Source of the DNA: Rhynchosporium graminicola
Taxonomy: Eukaryota > Ascomycota > Leotiomycetes > Helotiales > Ploettnerulaceae
NCBI GenBank assembly: GCA_900074885.1
Contig: FJUW01000040.1
Span: 124,001 to 188,000 of the forward strand
DNA: 64,000 nucleotides
Direction: 5' to 3'
Below the pieces are notes generated by a model. That model was not told the DNA's origin, searched no databases, and saw only the letters and a list, made by a program, of their open reading frames with translations. The translations under genes were made by a program, and so were the position numbers. Below are positions 9,871 to 19,590 of this stretch, piece after piece. Within the stretch, counting starts at the first letter, position 1; every line of letters begins with the position of its first letter.

Positions 9871-12369
9871 ATTGACGATGGAACATGTGTATTTTGGGAT
9901 TTCTGATATAATGATTTTGAGAATTGAATATGTGAATTCGGAGGCATGAGGGTGAACGAGTGCTTTTTGTCTACATTTGAAAGCGGGTGAGAGGAACTAC
10001 ATAGCGGCGCCTTTCGTCCGCCCCTTAGCAGAGAGCCACGGCTCATGACATCTGGCGACTGGCAACAGGAGTCCTTAACCAAGCTTGTTGTCACAAATTC
10101 CAACATAGAAGACCTTCTGCCATCACTATTGACGAGCATTGATTTAGTGGATCAGATTACCCCCCTCCCCTCCCGCTTTCACTGCACTACGCCACAACTA
10201 GAGTTAATTCATCAAATGATTTGAGTTTGAGTATCATTCGCACTCCAACTTGAGACATCCCGAGGTCCTTTGTTTTGCAGTCAATTAATAGTCAAGTGAG
10301 ATGATATCTGAAAGAGGACACGGAATATTGGCTTTGCTGCATGCAGTTACTTTCTATCTAATAGCCTGGTATTTTCGGGTTGTCCTTCAAACACTAGCAC
10401 TACCTCAGCATGAGAGAAATCAAAAGATAGGACCATAAAATATTTGTGTTTCATCTTCGTCCTAATACATCTTATTTTCTCATGATAGTGGGTACGCCAC
10501 GCTAGTCCTGGATCCTCGTGCTAGGATTTGCGGGACGAGCCAGAGAACTCGCTTAAGAATGGGGCAATTCGTAAACAATTCGCGAGTAAATGCGCCTGTG
10601 TACTGAGACTGATCACCGGTGAAAGGAAACCTCCTCTTTGGACGAGAGATGCATCTTTAGAGTTATAAACTGTGACGGAACTAGACTAAAATAAAGAAGC
10701 TCCAGGAAGCAAATGACGATTTTTCTAAGCTCGCAAGTCCCGAAACTGCCAAAGGACTCGAATAAATAACAATTTGGGATTCAGCTAATTTCGCTTCAGT
10801 GGATATGACTTGAACCAGCTTTGTATCCCGTAGCAAATAGAACATCTCCAAATACCAGTTGATTATTCGCGGAAGGACTTTTCACTGTCTAATTTCAAAA
10901 CTTCTGATGAACAAACTGTGGTCTTCGCACTTAAATCCTTAGCCTGCGACTTCTTGATTTTCACGCAAGTCATTGATTAACCAAAGTAAGTTCCTCCTCC
11001 CTCGGCCCTGGATAACTGCATTTCTGATATAGATTCACAGTCCTTGAGATGAGTGTATTGCCAACTAAAGCTTTCTACTTTCTGATCTGAGAGCATCGAG
11101 CTGGGACTATACTTTTGTGAACTTGGAATTGTATAATTTTCAAATTGCTGTCTCCATGTCAGAAGAGATGCCTCGGTCAATCCTACAGCATTAAAGGCTG
11201 TCTGCCAGATATTTCAATAAATCTAAGCTCAGACAGTGGTCCGAGCTGGCTTTGCTACGAATGACTCAATAAATTCTGATTTTGGGGCTTGCAAATGTGA
11301 AAACGATAATCTGCTGTTGAACAGCAGATAGAAGGAGCACGAGGTTGGAAGTGCCGAACAGTATCTCGATGTCTCAGAGACTTTCAATCAATTTGCCTGT
11401 CTTAACGGATTTTAACTTTGTTCCCACAAACGTGTCCTACTTTAAAGGCAGGCAAGCACGGGCCCCGCTTAAAAATCGTTATATCGATAAACTAAAAAAA
11501 CGTCAACATATTCCAAGGCGACTCTAGAGTTGGAGAAAAGAAACTTTGTCTTCATTATATCCTTCCACGCCCCGAAATTAAAGAAGTAGCAAAGAGAAAC
11601 TCCCGAAGGAGAAGAAAACCCCACCGTCTAGGGATTCTACTTTTTCGTTTACAGTTGTCGACGTTTACGTTTATCGAACCCTCGGCCATCGATCCACGCT
11701 ATGATCCGTAAGATCTCCTCCCACTTGAACACAGTTTGCCCTGACCGCTCTGCATAGAGCGGCTGCCTGCTGCTGTTCGATGGTATGGAATTGATTATAT
11801 GGGTATCTACAGGGTTTAGCCGAGTATTTTGGATTTGGTATGGGTGGGTGATGAGTAACAATCTGAGATGATAATATTAACAAATCTACTGTAAGTCTTC
11901 ATCTCCTCACTGTAGTATGATACAAAAAGGATGTATGATTTTAAGCTAAAGAATGACCTCATATTGTGAGACTTCTTCAGTATTTCTGGTAAATAAATTA
12001 TAAGCCTCGTCGGTACATTTCTCTCTAAATTCGATATAATACGTAGCCAAGGAACAACAATTTGGAGAAGCTCAGTTGAATGGGTTCATGAAAGTGAATC
12101 GAATGATCCCAATTATAGCATAGGCGGTTTCAACTCACAGGAATATTATCGCTACATATAATCTTAATGTTGGATTCGACGCGCTGCCTCGCTTGGTGGC
12201 CTAGCAAGTAAACAGCAACCCCACCATTTCTGACTACTCTCCCTAAAAGTTTCCCAAACAAAACAAACCATTACCACATCACTTCACTTGACGCGCACAG
12301 CTAACAAAATAACATTCGTGCCCATAAAAATCCAATATCACTCTTCCGGAACACGATCCTATCGCAGCA
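9871..12369. other. Gene-poor intergenic region
   Basis: No credible gene was found in 2.5 kb. Short open frames (9810-10139 minus, 10977-11180 minus, 11649-11883 minus) lack motifs and splice context. A perfect 21-nt inverted repeat lies at 11309-11329. The last 150 bp should contain the promoter of the lysine-rich protein gene. Confidence 0.4.
11309..11329. repeat. Perfect inverted repeat, 10-bp arms, 1-nt spacer
   Basis: The arms are ATCTGCTGTT and AACAGCAGAT around a single G. It could be a hairpin or a dimeric protein site; no adjacent gene explains it. Confidence 0.6.
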
Positions 12370-13529
12370 ATGAAAGGTAAGCAAGCAAAGCACCCGGCCA
12401 TCTTCCCATCGAGCTCCTTCCAGGGGCAGTTGCGACACAGCGGATACGCGTTAGATTGCAGAACGCGTTCCAGCCATACATTACTACAGTACAGAGAATA
12501 ATGCTGACCAGTAACAGCTCAGCAGAATGCGCCTAAGGGCAAAGGCAAAGGCAATGGCAACAACGCCAGTGCCAAATCTAAGAAGTCAGGTTCAGGCAAT
12601 GCATCCTTCCCCATCTCGGCCAGTGCGAACGCAAAGGATCGCCACAAAGGCAAAGGCAAGAACAATGCCAATAACCAGCCAAAGGAGCAGGCAAAGGCGA
12701 AGGCCAAAGAAACCGCTAAGGTTAAGGAGGTCAAGGCAGCAAAGAGCAAGGTCAGTTACCCCAGGCTTGCAAAGAGCGCAGGGACGTGTTAAGGAGGGAA
12801 GATGGCTGATTTAAGATTGGTGTCGTTGCAGAAGAAGGAGAAGACTAAGAAGGAGAAAAAGCAACAGGCTGAGACAAAGAAGCTGAACGACCAACATAAG
12901 GCCGACAAGAAGCAGAAGAAAGCTCTGGAGGATAAACGTAAGGAAGAACAGAAGAAGCTCAACGAGTTGCAAAAGCAGGAGGCGGACAAGAAGAAGGCTC
13001 AGGATCTGGAGAAAAAGGCTGAGGTTTGGAATCAAGGTCAAGTTGAGCAAGGAAAGAAGGTACACAGCTTCTGTCATTATTTCTGGGGCAGCTGATAACT
13101 ATCCCACAGCAGAAGGACCAGACTCTGAAGAAGGAAGTCGACATCGCAGTACTCAAGCCCATCCACAACGGCGTCCACAAGCAAAAGAAATTCAAGAAAG
13201 CCAAGAATAACGTCCGTACTGCGCCGATCAAGGAGGAGAACACTACCCCCGAACCCGAACCCGAACCCAAGCCAGAGGATGCTCCAGCCAAGCCGGAGTC
13301 TGAGCTCGGTATTGACCTCTACGACTATGGCACCTCACCCCCCGTTGAAGAGATGTTTGCTGTTCCCAAGAACCACCATGCACAGTATCGAGCTCTGTGG
13401 CAGGAGAGAAGAAATCTTGCTGCTCATATGAAGGATGTGCTTGCAAAACTCAAGACGCTCGATACTAGGGCTACGCATATTGATGCTGTGATGTCGGATT
13501 TGAGACACTTGGGCTCAATGGTCACTTAG
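12370..13529 (+). CDS. Lysine-rich coiled-coil protein, function unknown (295 aa)
   Basis: Exons 12370-12376, 12518-12750, 12832-13059 and 13110-13529 join in frame; the introns (141, 81 and 50 nt) have GTAAGC, GTCAGT and GTACAC donors. The first exon encodes only MK plus one base. The N-terminal ~80 residues are Lys/Gly/Asn-rich (KGKGKGNGNN), then about 75 residues form a highly charged K/E/Q coiled coil (KKEKTKKEKKQQAETKK). A Glu-Pro repeat (EPEPEPKPE) follows, then a better-folded C-terminal segment (YRALWQERRNLAAHMKDVLAKL) likely to form a helical bundle. Such composition is common in nucleolar or ribosome-associated proteins, but I do not recognise the family. Confidence 0.75.
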
Positions 13530-13937
13530 GTTCGGTTTTCTGGCCGTGGAGTGACATGTGCGACGATCATTGATGGTAGCTGGTCGATTGTTATGGTACG
13601 AGCATCAATCTGGTATTGCTTCTGGGATGGGACTGCGGCGGAATTATGAAGATATGCAGTTGGCCTGACTATGCTACGAAGGGACCTTGAAGGGTGTATC
13701 CACCGTCGTATGGCCATTTCGTAGCAAAGAAGCTTTGCTCAGGATTGTAAGAATAAATAAGATAGCTCACCTGTCCCATAGCAAATAAGCAAATAAGCAA
13801 CATCGACTATATCGCCCATCCTTTCAAATATTCTACCATTTGCGCTCTACTGTTATTCAAAAATCTCAAGCACCAAAACACCAAAACACCATCATCAGTC
13901 GTACTTAATATACACGAAGGCATCATCACCGTGAATT
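13530..13937. other. Convergent 3' region with short tandem repeats
   Basis: This separates the lysine-rich gene and PEX8, both ending here. Small tandem repeats such as GCAAATAA and CACCAAAA occur at 13780-13890. No gene was seen. Confidence 0.45.
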
Positions 13938-16001
13938 TCAAAGCCTACTCTCCCTCCCCACCACTCCAAGTCCACCACTCATGAAAGGCCCTCCCTCACC
14001 CTCCCCGGACAAGACCCTTTCCCTACCACCCTTCGTCCCCCACCAGGCAACACAAACAGCACTCCTCTCAACATCCATCTCACCACCCTCCAAAACCTCC
14101 CAAAAGCGCCTTTTACAATACTCCTTCATCGTCGGATCCTTCACAACATTCAGAAGATCCGCCGCTAATAGTAGCCAGACTTCCAACACAGACATAGTCA
14201 CATTCGGTAAAGCGTCCATGAGAGTAAGGAGGAGCACTGCTTGTTCTGAGAGCGGCATTTCCTGAATATTTGCATCGGCTTCGGATTTGATTGCTACGGA
14301 TGGTGGAAGAGGTGCTGTTGGTGCGTTCAGCACTCGATGGTGAAGCATCTCTAATAGCGTCTCCGCCATCAGAGGATGTGAGCTTGATAGTGGGTTTGGA
14401 GGTGTACAGATCTGCATCAAAGTTTTAAATGCAAATCGGAATTGCCGGGGGGACAGGTTTCTCGGGAACGAAGCGAACAGACTTTCGACGTAGAATGGGA
14501 GGATTCTAGCTGTTAATTCTTGGTTCTGAGGGGCGGCGAGGACAGCTAGCATAGCGCTGTGTGCGGCTTCGAAGATTTCAAGGAGGTGGACGTTAGCAGT
14601 TGGTGAGAGATAGGGCGTACATGGAGTTACGATGAGGGTCTCGACGTCATTTGGACTGAGAGATAGGGTAAAATGCTCGGAGGTGTTGAGGTAGAAGAGA
14701 TCGTGATTTCGCTGCAAGGGATGGGCGGGTATTTGGCCTGCGTGAGAGGGGTATACTGTGCGAAGAAATGCGAGAGATGCGCTGGGAAATCGTGTGAGGA
14801 TATCAATAGATGTGATGTTGACGAATGTGTAAGCTGAGAAGGCGTTGGATCCGAGACGGGAGGAGATGAAATGTATGTTCTTAAGGACAAGAAGTGATTG
14901 AGAGGCTGTTACAGGTGCAAGCTGCGGAGAGGCGAGGACATGATCTATTAGAGTACGTCCTATGACCGCTCGAAGTATTACCACTGTAGCAAACATAGCA
15001 GTCTTCAGCATCTGCCATAGAACCGGGAACGTGACACGAAGAGTATCAGGAGTCAAGAAAGTGGCTTCCTCTGAGGGGTCTATTTCAGATAGTTTGTTTC
15101 TTTGCCACTTTTGCGAAATGCCAGTGGAAAACAAAAGCAGGTGCTCTCGAGCTTCCACAACCAGAAGAGGATTCCTCACATTCTCAATGGCATGGCTTAT
15201 AAGTCTCGATAAAGGACCCATAGAAGCTATCAGCGGCTTCTTGGCCAATTTCTGGAGCTGTCGAAAAGAAGCTGATCTCGTTGACCAGTCGAACTGATTC
15301 CCACCAACTTGTTTAACGTCGAAATCGATAGCTTCGACGAAATGTCCTTCTTGGTAGCCGTCTACCGAAGTCATCGTTCTGACCACGACCTGTAGAAACG
15401 CGTCATAGTTCAGCTCCCCCCGAACCCCGTTTGATAGGAGAGGAAATACATGATTCAGAGCCAAGACAAGTGACCCAGAACCGAGGCTTCCAGCAGTTGA
15501 AGGACTATCCAGCGCAAGGTTTACTGCGGTAACCATGGCATTTTCCAGAGTATTCCTTAAGCTCCTAGACAATCCTTGCCTTTCTTGTCCTTCCATCCCA
15601 ATCAGCACGCCACAGATCACCAATAAATGCTGCCATCTGGGTGTCCGGTCATCTAATCCTTTTACTACAGCTCTGGCCCAGTCATCACAAGCTATCCCAC
15701 CCCCTTGTCGCGGCTGGTATGCATCGTAAGGCTTCGATTGGCCTTCAACCTGGTTTTTCCGCACCGTAATAGCAGCAGTGTTGAAAATACTGATCATTCG
15801 TAAACTGGTGTCGAGGCCATCGATCTTGTTCCATATCGCTGGCGCAGTGAGAAGGTGTGATGTTAGAAGTGTAACATTAAGCTGGTTCGTGAGAGTCGTA
15901 AGGAGCGAAGTGGTGCTGGATAGAATCCTATTATTTTGCTCTAGATCAGGAGCACCTTGATACGCGCGCAGCACAGTCGTGAGGAGGCGATCTGTCGGCA
16001 T
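13938..16001 (-). CDS. PEX8: Peroxin 8, intraperoxisomal import factor
   Basis: A single exon encodes 687 residues. I place the start at the ATG at 16001 (MPTDRLLTTVLRAYQ...) because the longer open frame upstream has no ATG. The N-terminal block DRLLTTVLRAYQGAPDLE and the following SLLTTLTNQLNVTLLTS match filamentous-fungal Pex8 as I know it. The C-terminus is ...GRESRL, a type 1 peroxisomal targeting signal (SRL), as expected for Pex8, which sits on the luminal face of the peroxisomal membrane and links docking and RING complexes. It is head-to-head with the TMEM170-like gene across 199 bp. The assignment comes from remembered sequence plus the PTS1. Confidence 0.75.
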   Translation of the reverse strand: MPTDRLLTTVLRAYQGAPDLEQNNRILSSTTSLLTTLTNQLNVTLLTSHLLTAPAIWNKIDGLDTSLRMISIFNTAAITVRKNQVEGQSKPYDAYQPRQGGGIACDDWARAVVKGLDDRTPRWQHLLVICGVLIGMEGQERQGLSRSLRNTLENAMVTAVNLALDSPSTAGSLGSGSLVLALNHVFPLLSNGVRGELNYDAFLQVVVRTMTSVDGYQEGHFVEAIDFDVKQVGGNQFDWSTRSASFRQLQKLAKKPLIASMGPLSRLISHAIENVRNPLLVVEAREHLLLFSTGISQKWQRNKLSEIDPSEEATFLTPDTLRVTFPVLWQMLKTAMFATVVILRAVIGRTLIDHVLASPQLAPVTASQSLLVLKNIHFISSRLGSNAFSAYTFVNITSIDILTRFPSASLAFLRTVYPSHAGQIPAHPLQRNHDLFYLNTSEHFTLSLSPNDVETLIVTPCTPYLSPTANVHLLEIFEAAHSAMLAVLAAPQNQELTARILPFYVESLFASFPRNLSPRQFRFAFKTLMQICTPPNPLSSSHPLMAETLLEMLHHRVLNAPTAPLPPSVAIKSEADANIQEMPLSEQAVLLLTLMDALPNVTMSVLEVWLLLAADLLNVVKDPTMKEYCKRRFWEVLEGGEMDVERSAVCVAWWGTKGGRERVLSGEGEGGPFMSGGLGVVGRESRL

Positions 16002-16200
16002 ATTGCGAGTTATCCCCAATGTCGCGGTGTTATCAAATTGTTGATGTAGAATCCGCCAGGATTGGGTGATGTTGACTACTGAGCCGAGGCATCTTCAGCC
16101 TCTCGCGCCATCCAATCTCACTTGCACCATTCAATGACTTTCCGACCCAGACAAGGCTGAGAACCACAACACCTTACCCTGCAAGGGTCCTTTCAAGACG
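16002..16200. promoter_or_regulatory. Short shared promoter between PEX8 and the TMEM170-like gene
   Basis: Start codons at 16001 (-) and 16201 (+) are only 199 bp apart, so both promoters and 5' UTRs must lie here. No specific element was identified. Confidence 0.6.
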
Positions 16201-16773
16201 ATGGGCTTCAAGTAAATATCCCCATCTACTTGCCTCTCCAAGCTAATGATTAACAGTACTCATCTCAAAACGGCCGCTCCTCTAGACTATACACCACCTT
16301 CTTTCCCGTCCCTCTACTGGCCGTACATGGCGAAGCCCGGCGTCGCAAATTACCTCTACGAATTATATGACATTTGGCGTTTCACACTTCTATGGACATT
16401 ACTCATATATGCCGTCTGTCACATCGTGGTGGTAGTCTTTGCAGTGATGATGCAATTAGGAAAAGGGAAGAAGGCTTGGAAATATGTCTGGACTTTCCCG
16501 ATCATCTTCTGCGCCATTGCTGGGGTGGAAGCTCTGCTAGCTGGCAGTGTTGTTGGTTTAGTGTCAGTATACTTTGTTTTTGTCGAATTATTTTCCGATA
16601 CCAATCCGATTTGGAAGCCTTCAGGCATTTGAACCTTGCTAACGTTTGGTAGCCTTGGAGCTGTATACAATGCTGGCTACTATAGGATGTCGACCTGGTT
16701 CCCCTTTGTTTGGGGGCTAGTAAATGTCTTGGTCTTGATCACATCTTCATTTTCTATCCAGGGAGGACTTTGA
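16201..16773 (+). CDS. TMEM170-like multi-pass membrane protein (145 aa)
   Basis: Exons 16201-16211, 16257-16562 and 16653-16773 join in frame. Intron 1 is GTAAAT..TAACAG with a GCTAATG branch; intron 2 is GTCAGT..GGTAG with TGCTAAC. The protein has three to four hydrophobic segments (LLWTLLIYAVCHIVVVVFAV, FPIIFCAIAGVEALLAGSVV, FVWGLVNVLVLITSS). The C-terminal block AVYNAGYYRMSTWFPFVWG is characteristic of fungal TMEM170 homologues. Animal TMEM170A shapes ER sheets and the nuclear envelope; the fungal role is unknown. Its stop codon is 54 bp from that of the opposite-strand acetyltransferase gene, so the 3' UTRs almost certainly overlap. Confidence 0.85.
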
Positions 16774-16827
16774 ACATTCGGTACAAAAGCCAGACCTTCT
16801 ATTACCACCCAACCACAAGTGGAAAGC

Positions 16828-17683
16828 CTAAACCCGCTCAGCCGCCGCCAAAACCTCATTCTTATTCTGAGAAGAAGACAGAAGTGGATCAGGCTCCTGA
16901 GGCTCAATCTTCCTGATGATACGTGCGGGATTCCCAGCTACGACATGAAACGCAGGGATATCTTTAGTTACCACGCTTCCAGCACCGACAGTGACTCCTC
17001 GTCCGATAGTGACTCCCGGACACACAGTCACATTCCCACCAAACCAGCAGTCTTCACCAACCGTGATCGCGCCCCCAAGTTCAGGACCCTTGATTCCGTT
17101 CCGGAGAAATGGATCAAGAGGGTGCGTTGCTGCAAAAAAGGAACAACCTGGACCGATGAGAGTCCGAGATCCTATAGTTATTATGGCAGTATCGAGGAAA
17201 GTGCAATTGAAGTTGATATACACTCCTTTGCCAATACTGGTTCAATGAGCTTATGAACTCATTGCCATAAAGATTCGGGCAGAGGGGCTTCGGGCTTACC
17301 GAAGATTGGTTCCGTAGTCGACCTTGATAGGTCCATCTATGTAGGCATCGTTTTCAAAAAGAGATGCTTCTTCTACCTCCGTGGCGCCAGGTGCTGGCAA
17401 CGGTGTTTTGTCGTCAATAATACTGGTCACATGTCAGCATCGCCCGAGTTGCTGCAAGGTACCTAGGTAGTTTTCCAAAGACAAAGATGATGGAAAATCG
17501 AATGGGTTCTTACTCTCTCCAAAGCATCACAAGTTCTCTTCTAGAACCCTCGCCGGCTTGGTTGAATCTGTGGCATGCATGGTGACAACGATTGCGTTTG
17601 GTAGTGAGCGTTGGTTCGAAAGCGTAGTATAGTTCCCCGCGCAGCATACGGGCTTCATTTTCCACTGCATCGACTATATCCAT
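16828..17683 (-). CDS. Maltose O-acetyltransferase-like left-handed beta-helix acetyltransferase
   Basis: Exons 17683..17514, 17422..17300 and 17236..16828 give 233 residues; both introns (91 and 63 nt) have GTAAG donors. An N-terminal Mac domain (NEARMLRGELYYAFEPTL) is followed by hexapeptide repeats. The catalytic-histidine region is THPLDPFLRNG, then GEDCWFGGNVTVCPGVTIG and GAGSVVTKDIPAFHVVAGNP, the classic LacA/Maa/NodL tail. These enzymes transfer acetyl from acetyl-CoA to sugars; the fungal substrate is unknown. An in-frame extension to 17737 lacks an ATG, so MDIVDAVEN is taken as the start. Open sequence at 17793-17975 upstream does not join cleanly in frame. Confidence 0.85.
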
Positions 17684-18125
17684 CTTTCCAATAAGTTCAA
17701 GGCCTTTTTCCTTCCAGCGAAATTGGGAACTGCACACCTCTACACGGTAATTAGTTTCTTCAGAAGAAGAAAGAAGTGTTCAGAATAATTACCTAGTCTG
17801 CTTGGCTCAATTTCAAGTCTGTAGTTGAGTACCAATCGATACCCGCACTAACGAGCTGGCTGAATGCAGGCTTGCCAAGGCTTCGTGCGGTTCGACCGAG
17901 CTTCCATTTCCGATCGTCAGCCTCGTCTGGAATGTTATAACTGAGCTTCATATTGTACTTCGCAATATCCACCACAAAGACCTTGAACGGTCAATCGACT
18001 CTTTGTTTCTGCACAGCATGTAAATGGGCGAGATATTTCCTGCAATGAAATTTGTTTTCTATAATAAGTACTAGCGATAAGATAGACTCCTTCGCGACCG
18101 AGTCAATATTGGCAAAGCCTCGAGC

Positions 18126-19064
18126 ATGGCATCCGAGAATGAATCCGCGAATGGCTCTACCCGCCCCTCGGACAATGGTTCGTCAACAAGCTGGACACCT
18201 CCTCGAACTACCGGTATGCTCAGCGACGCAGCAACACTCATAAATCGCGGCGGACTCGGATCATTCACGCAATCGCAAAATGCATCAACAGCCATTTCGT
18301 CCAGCGCATCTACACTCTCAGCTCAAGAACTCACCAACGCCCTCAACACCTGGGAATTACAGCTCCAGCCCGGGCATTCCAAATCCCTCTCCGGAATCGC
18401 AATACGCTCCTTCATCCTCGGGCTCACGCTCTCCTCGACTCTCGTCCTAACACTTTACCTCCTATCCATTGGATCTCCGATCTGGCGCGCGCCCTTCTTC
18501 ATAACCACGCTTTCCCTCTTCCACTTCCTCGAATTCTACACCACCGCCCGGGTCAACACCTCCTCCGCTCGAATCTCCTCATTCCTATTCTCCAGCAATG
18601 GCTCCGCATACACCATAGCGCATACAACCGCTCTCCTCGAAACCATCCTCCTCCACACATTCTTCCCTTCCGCCCTTCTTCCCTCCTGGATCCACTACCC
18701 CATCCTCCTCATCGGCCTCCTCTTCATTATCCTCGGCCAGCTCATTCGCGCGACAGCGATGTTGACAGCCGGCACAAACTTCTCCCACGTGGTAAAACAC
18801 ACCAAAGCCCAGTCTCACGAACTAGTCACCACCGGCATCTACAGCGTGTTTAGACATCCGAGTTACTTCGGCTTTTTCTGGTGGGGAATCGGTACCCAGT
18901 TGGTATGTGGGAACATAGTGAGTTTGGCGGGTTATGCCTGGGTGCTTTGGAAGTTCTTTGCTAGTAGGATCGAGGGCGAGGAGGAGTTGCTGGTGGGCTT
19001 TTTTGGCGAGGAGTATAAGGAGTATAGGAGCAGGACGAGGGTGGGTATTCCATTCATTAAGTGA
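18126..19064 (+). CDS. STE14: Protein-S-isoprenylcysteine O-methyltransferase
   Basis: A single exon encodes 312 residues. ICMT methylates the prenylated cysteine of CaaX proteins (Ras, Rho, a-factor-type pheromones) at the ER membrane using S-adenosylmethionine. A disordered Ser/Thr-rich N-terminus of about 80 residues is followed by five to six hydrophobic segments. The catalytic C-terminal block reads SHVVKHTKAQSHELVTTGIY, then FRHPSYFGFFWWGIGTQL and EEELLVGFFGEEYKEYRSRT. The HPSYFG motif and the E-x-x-L...F...Y-x-x-Y tail are diagnostic. The N-terminal extension is longer than in yeast Ste14 and, as in many filamentous fungi, is likely disordered. Confidence 0.92.
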   Translation: MASENESANGSTRPSDNGSSTSWTPPRTTGMLSDAATLINRGGLGSFTQSQNASTAISSSASTLSAQELTNALNTWELQLQPGHSKSLSGIAIRSFILGLTLSSTLVLTLYLLSIGSPIWRAPFFITTLSLFHFLEFYTTARVNTSSARISSFLFSSNGSAYTIAHTTALLETILLHTFFPSALLPSWIHYPILLIGLLFIILGQLIRATAMLTAGTNFSHVVKHTKAQSHELVTTGIYSVFRHPSYFGFFWWGIGTQLVCGNIVSLAGYAWVLWKFFASRIEGEEELLVGFFGEEYKEYRSRTRVGIPFIK

Positions 19065-19590
19065 GAGGAGTAGTGGGAGTGGAGTTACTGAAATGTTGTG
19101 GGGTTTTGCAGTCCGAAGAGCGTCATGTAGTAGGAGGTTCTTGGCATAGTGAGAAACAGACATTGAATACTAGGTCTGGCACTGGGAGTTCAGTTTGCTA
19201 TTTCATACATGTCAGACATTGATACGTTGCCAAGTCATCTTAAAAAAGTTCAGGCAGCACTACTACGCATAGACTTTTTGAGCTAGGCTGTAATATTTCA
19301 GGTCCCACCAAAAGACCCGATCGTGCGAGAAAAGTGTGCCAACTGATGATAGTGTGTCGTAAACTGAAAGGTAAAGTATTAAATTGGGTATGTTACAACC
19401 CACAAGATATAACGCCAGGCTACCTAGGTAAGCCATAGTAGACTATGCTATAACAAAAGGGTATGACATCCAACTCCCACATTGCTAGCGCTATGCATCA
19501 TCCCTCTCTTCTCAAATGAATACAGAAATTCCAATGCTGTGTACCGCTATGCTGATGCTTGCAAAACATGAAACAAGAGCACTTATCCAT
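19065..19590. other. Convergent 3' intergenic region
   Basis: This lies between the STE14 and ClC stop codons. No gene or repeat was seen. Confidence 0.5.

Noticed and set aside
12811..13077. Leu-rich minus-strand frame resembling membrane helices
   Set aside because: It is the complement of the Lys/Glu coiled-coil exon; AAG/GAG codons read as CTT/CTC in reverse.
13981..14265. 94-codon plus-strand frame opposite the PEX8 3' end
   Set aside because: It lies entirely within the conserved PEX8 coding sequence on the opposite strand and has no homology or splice support.
17793..17975. Upstream exon for the acetyltransferase gene
   Set aside because: The frame ends in a stop directly before the only plausible donor and does not join the conserved Mac domain in phase; MDIVDAVEN is a sufficient start.
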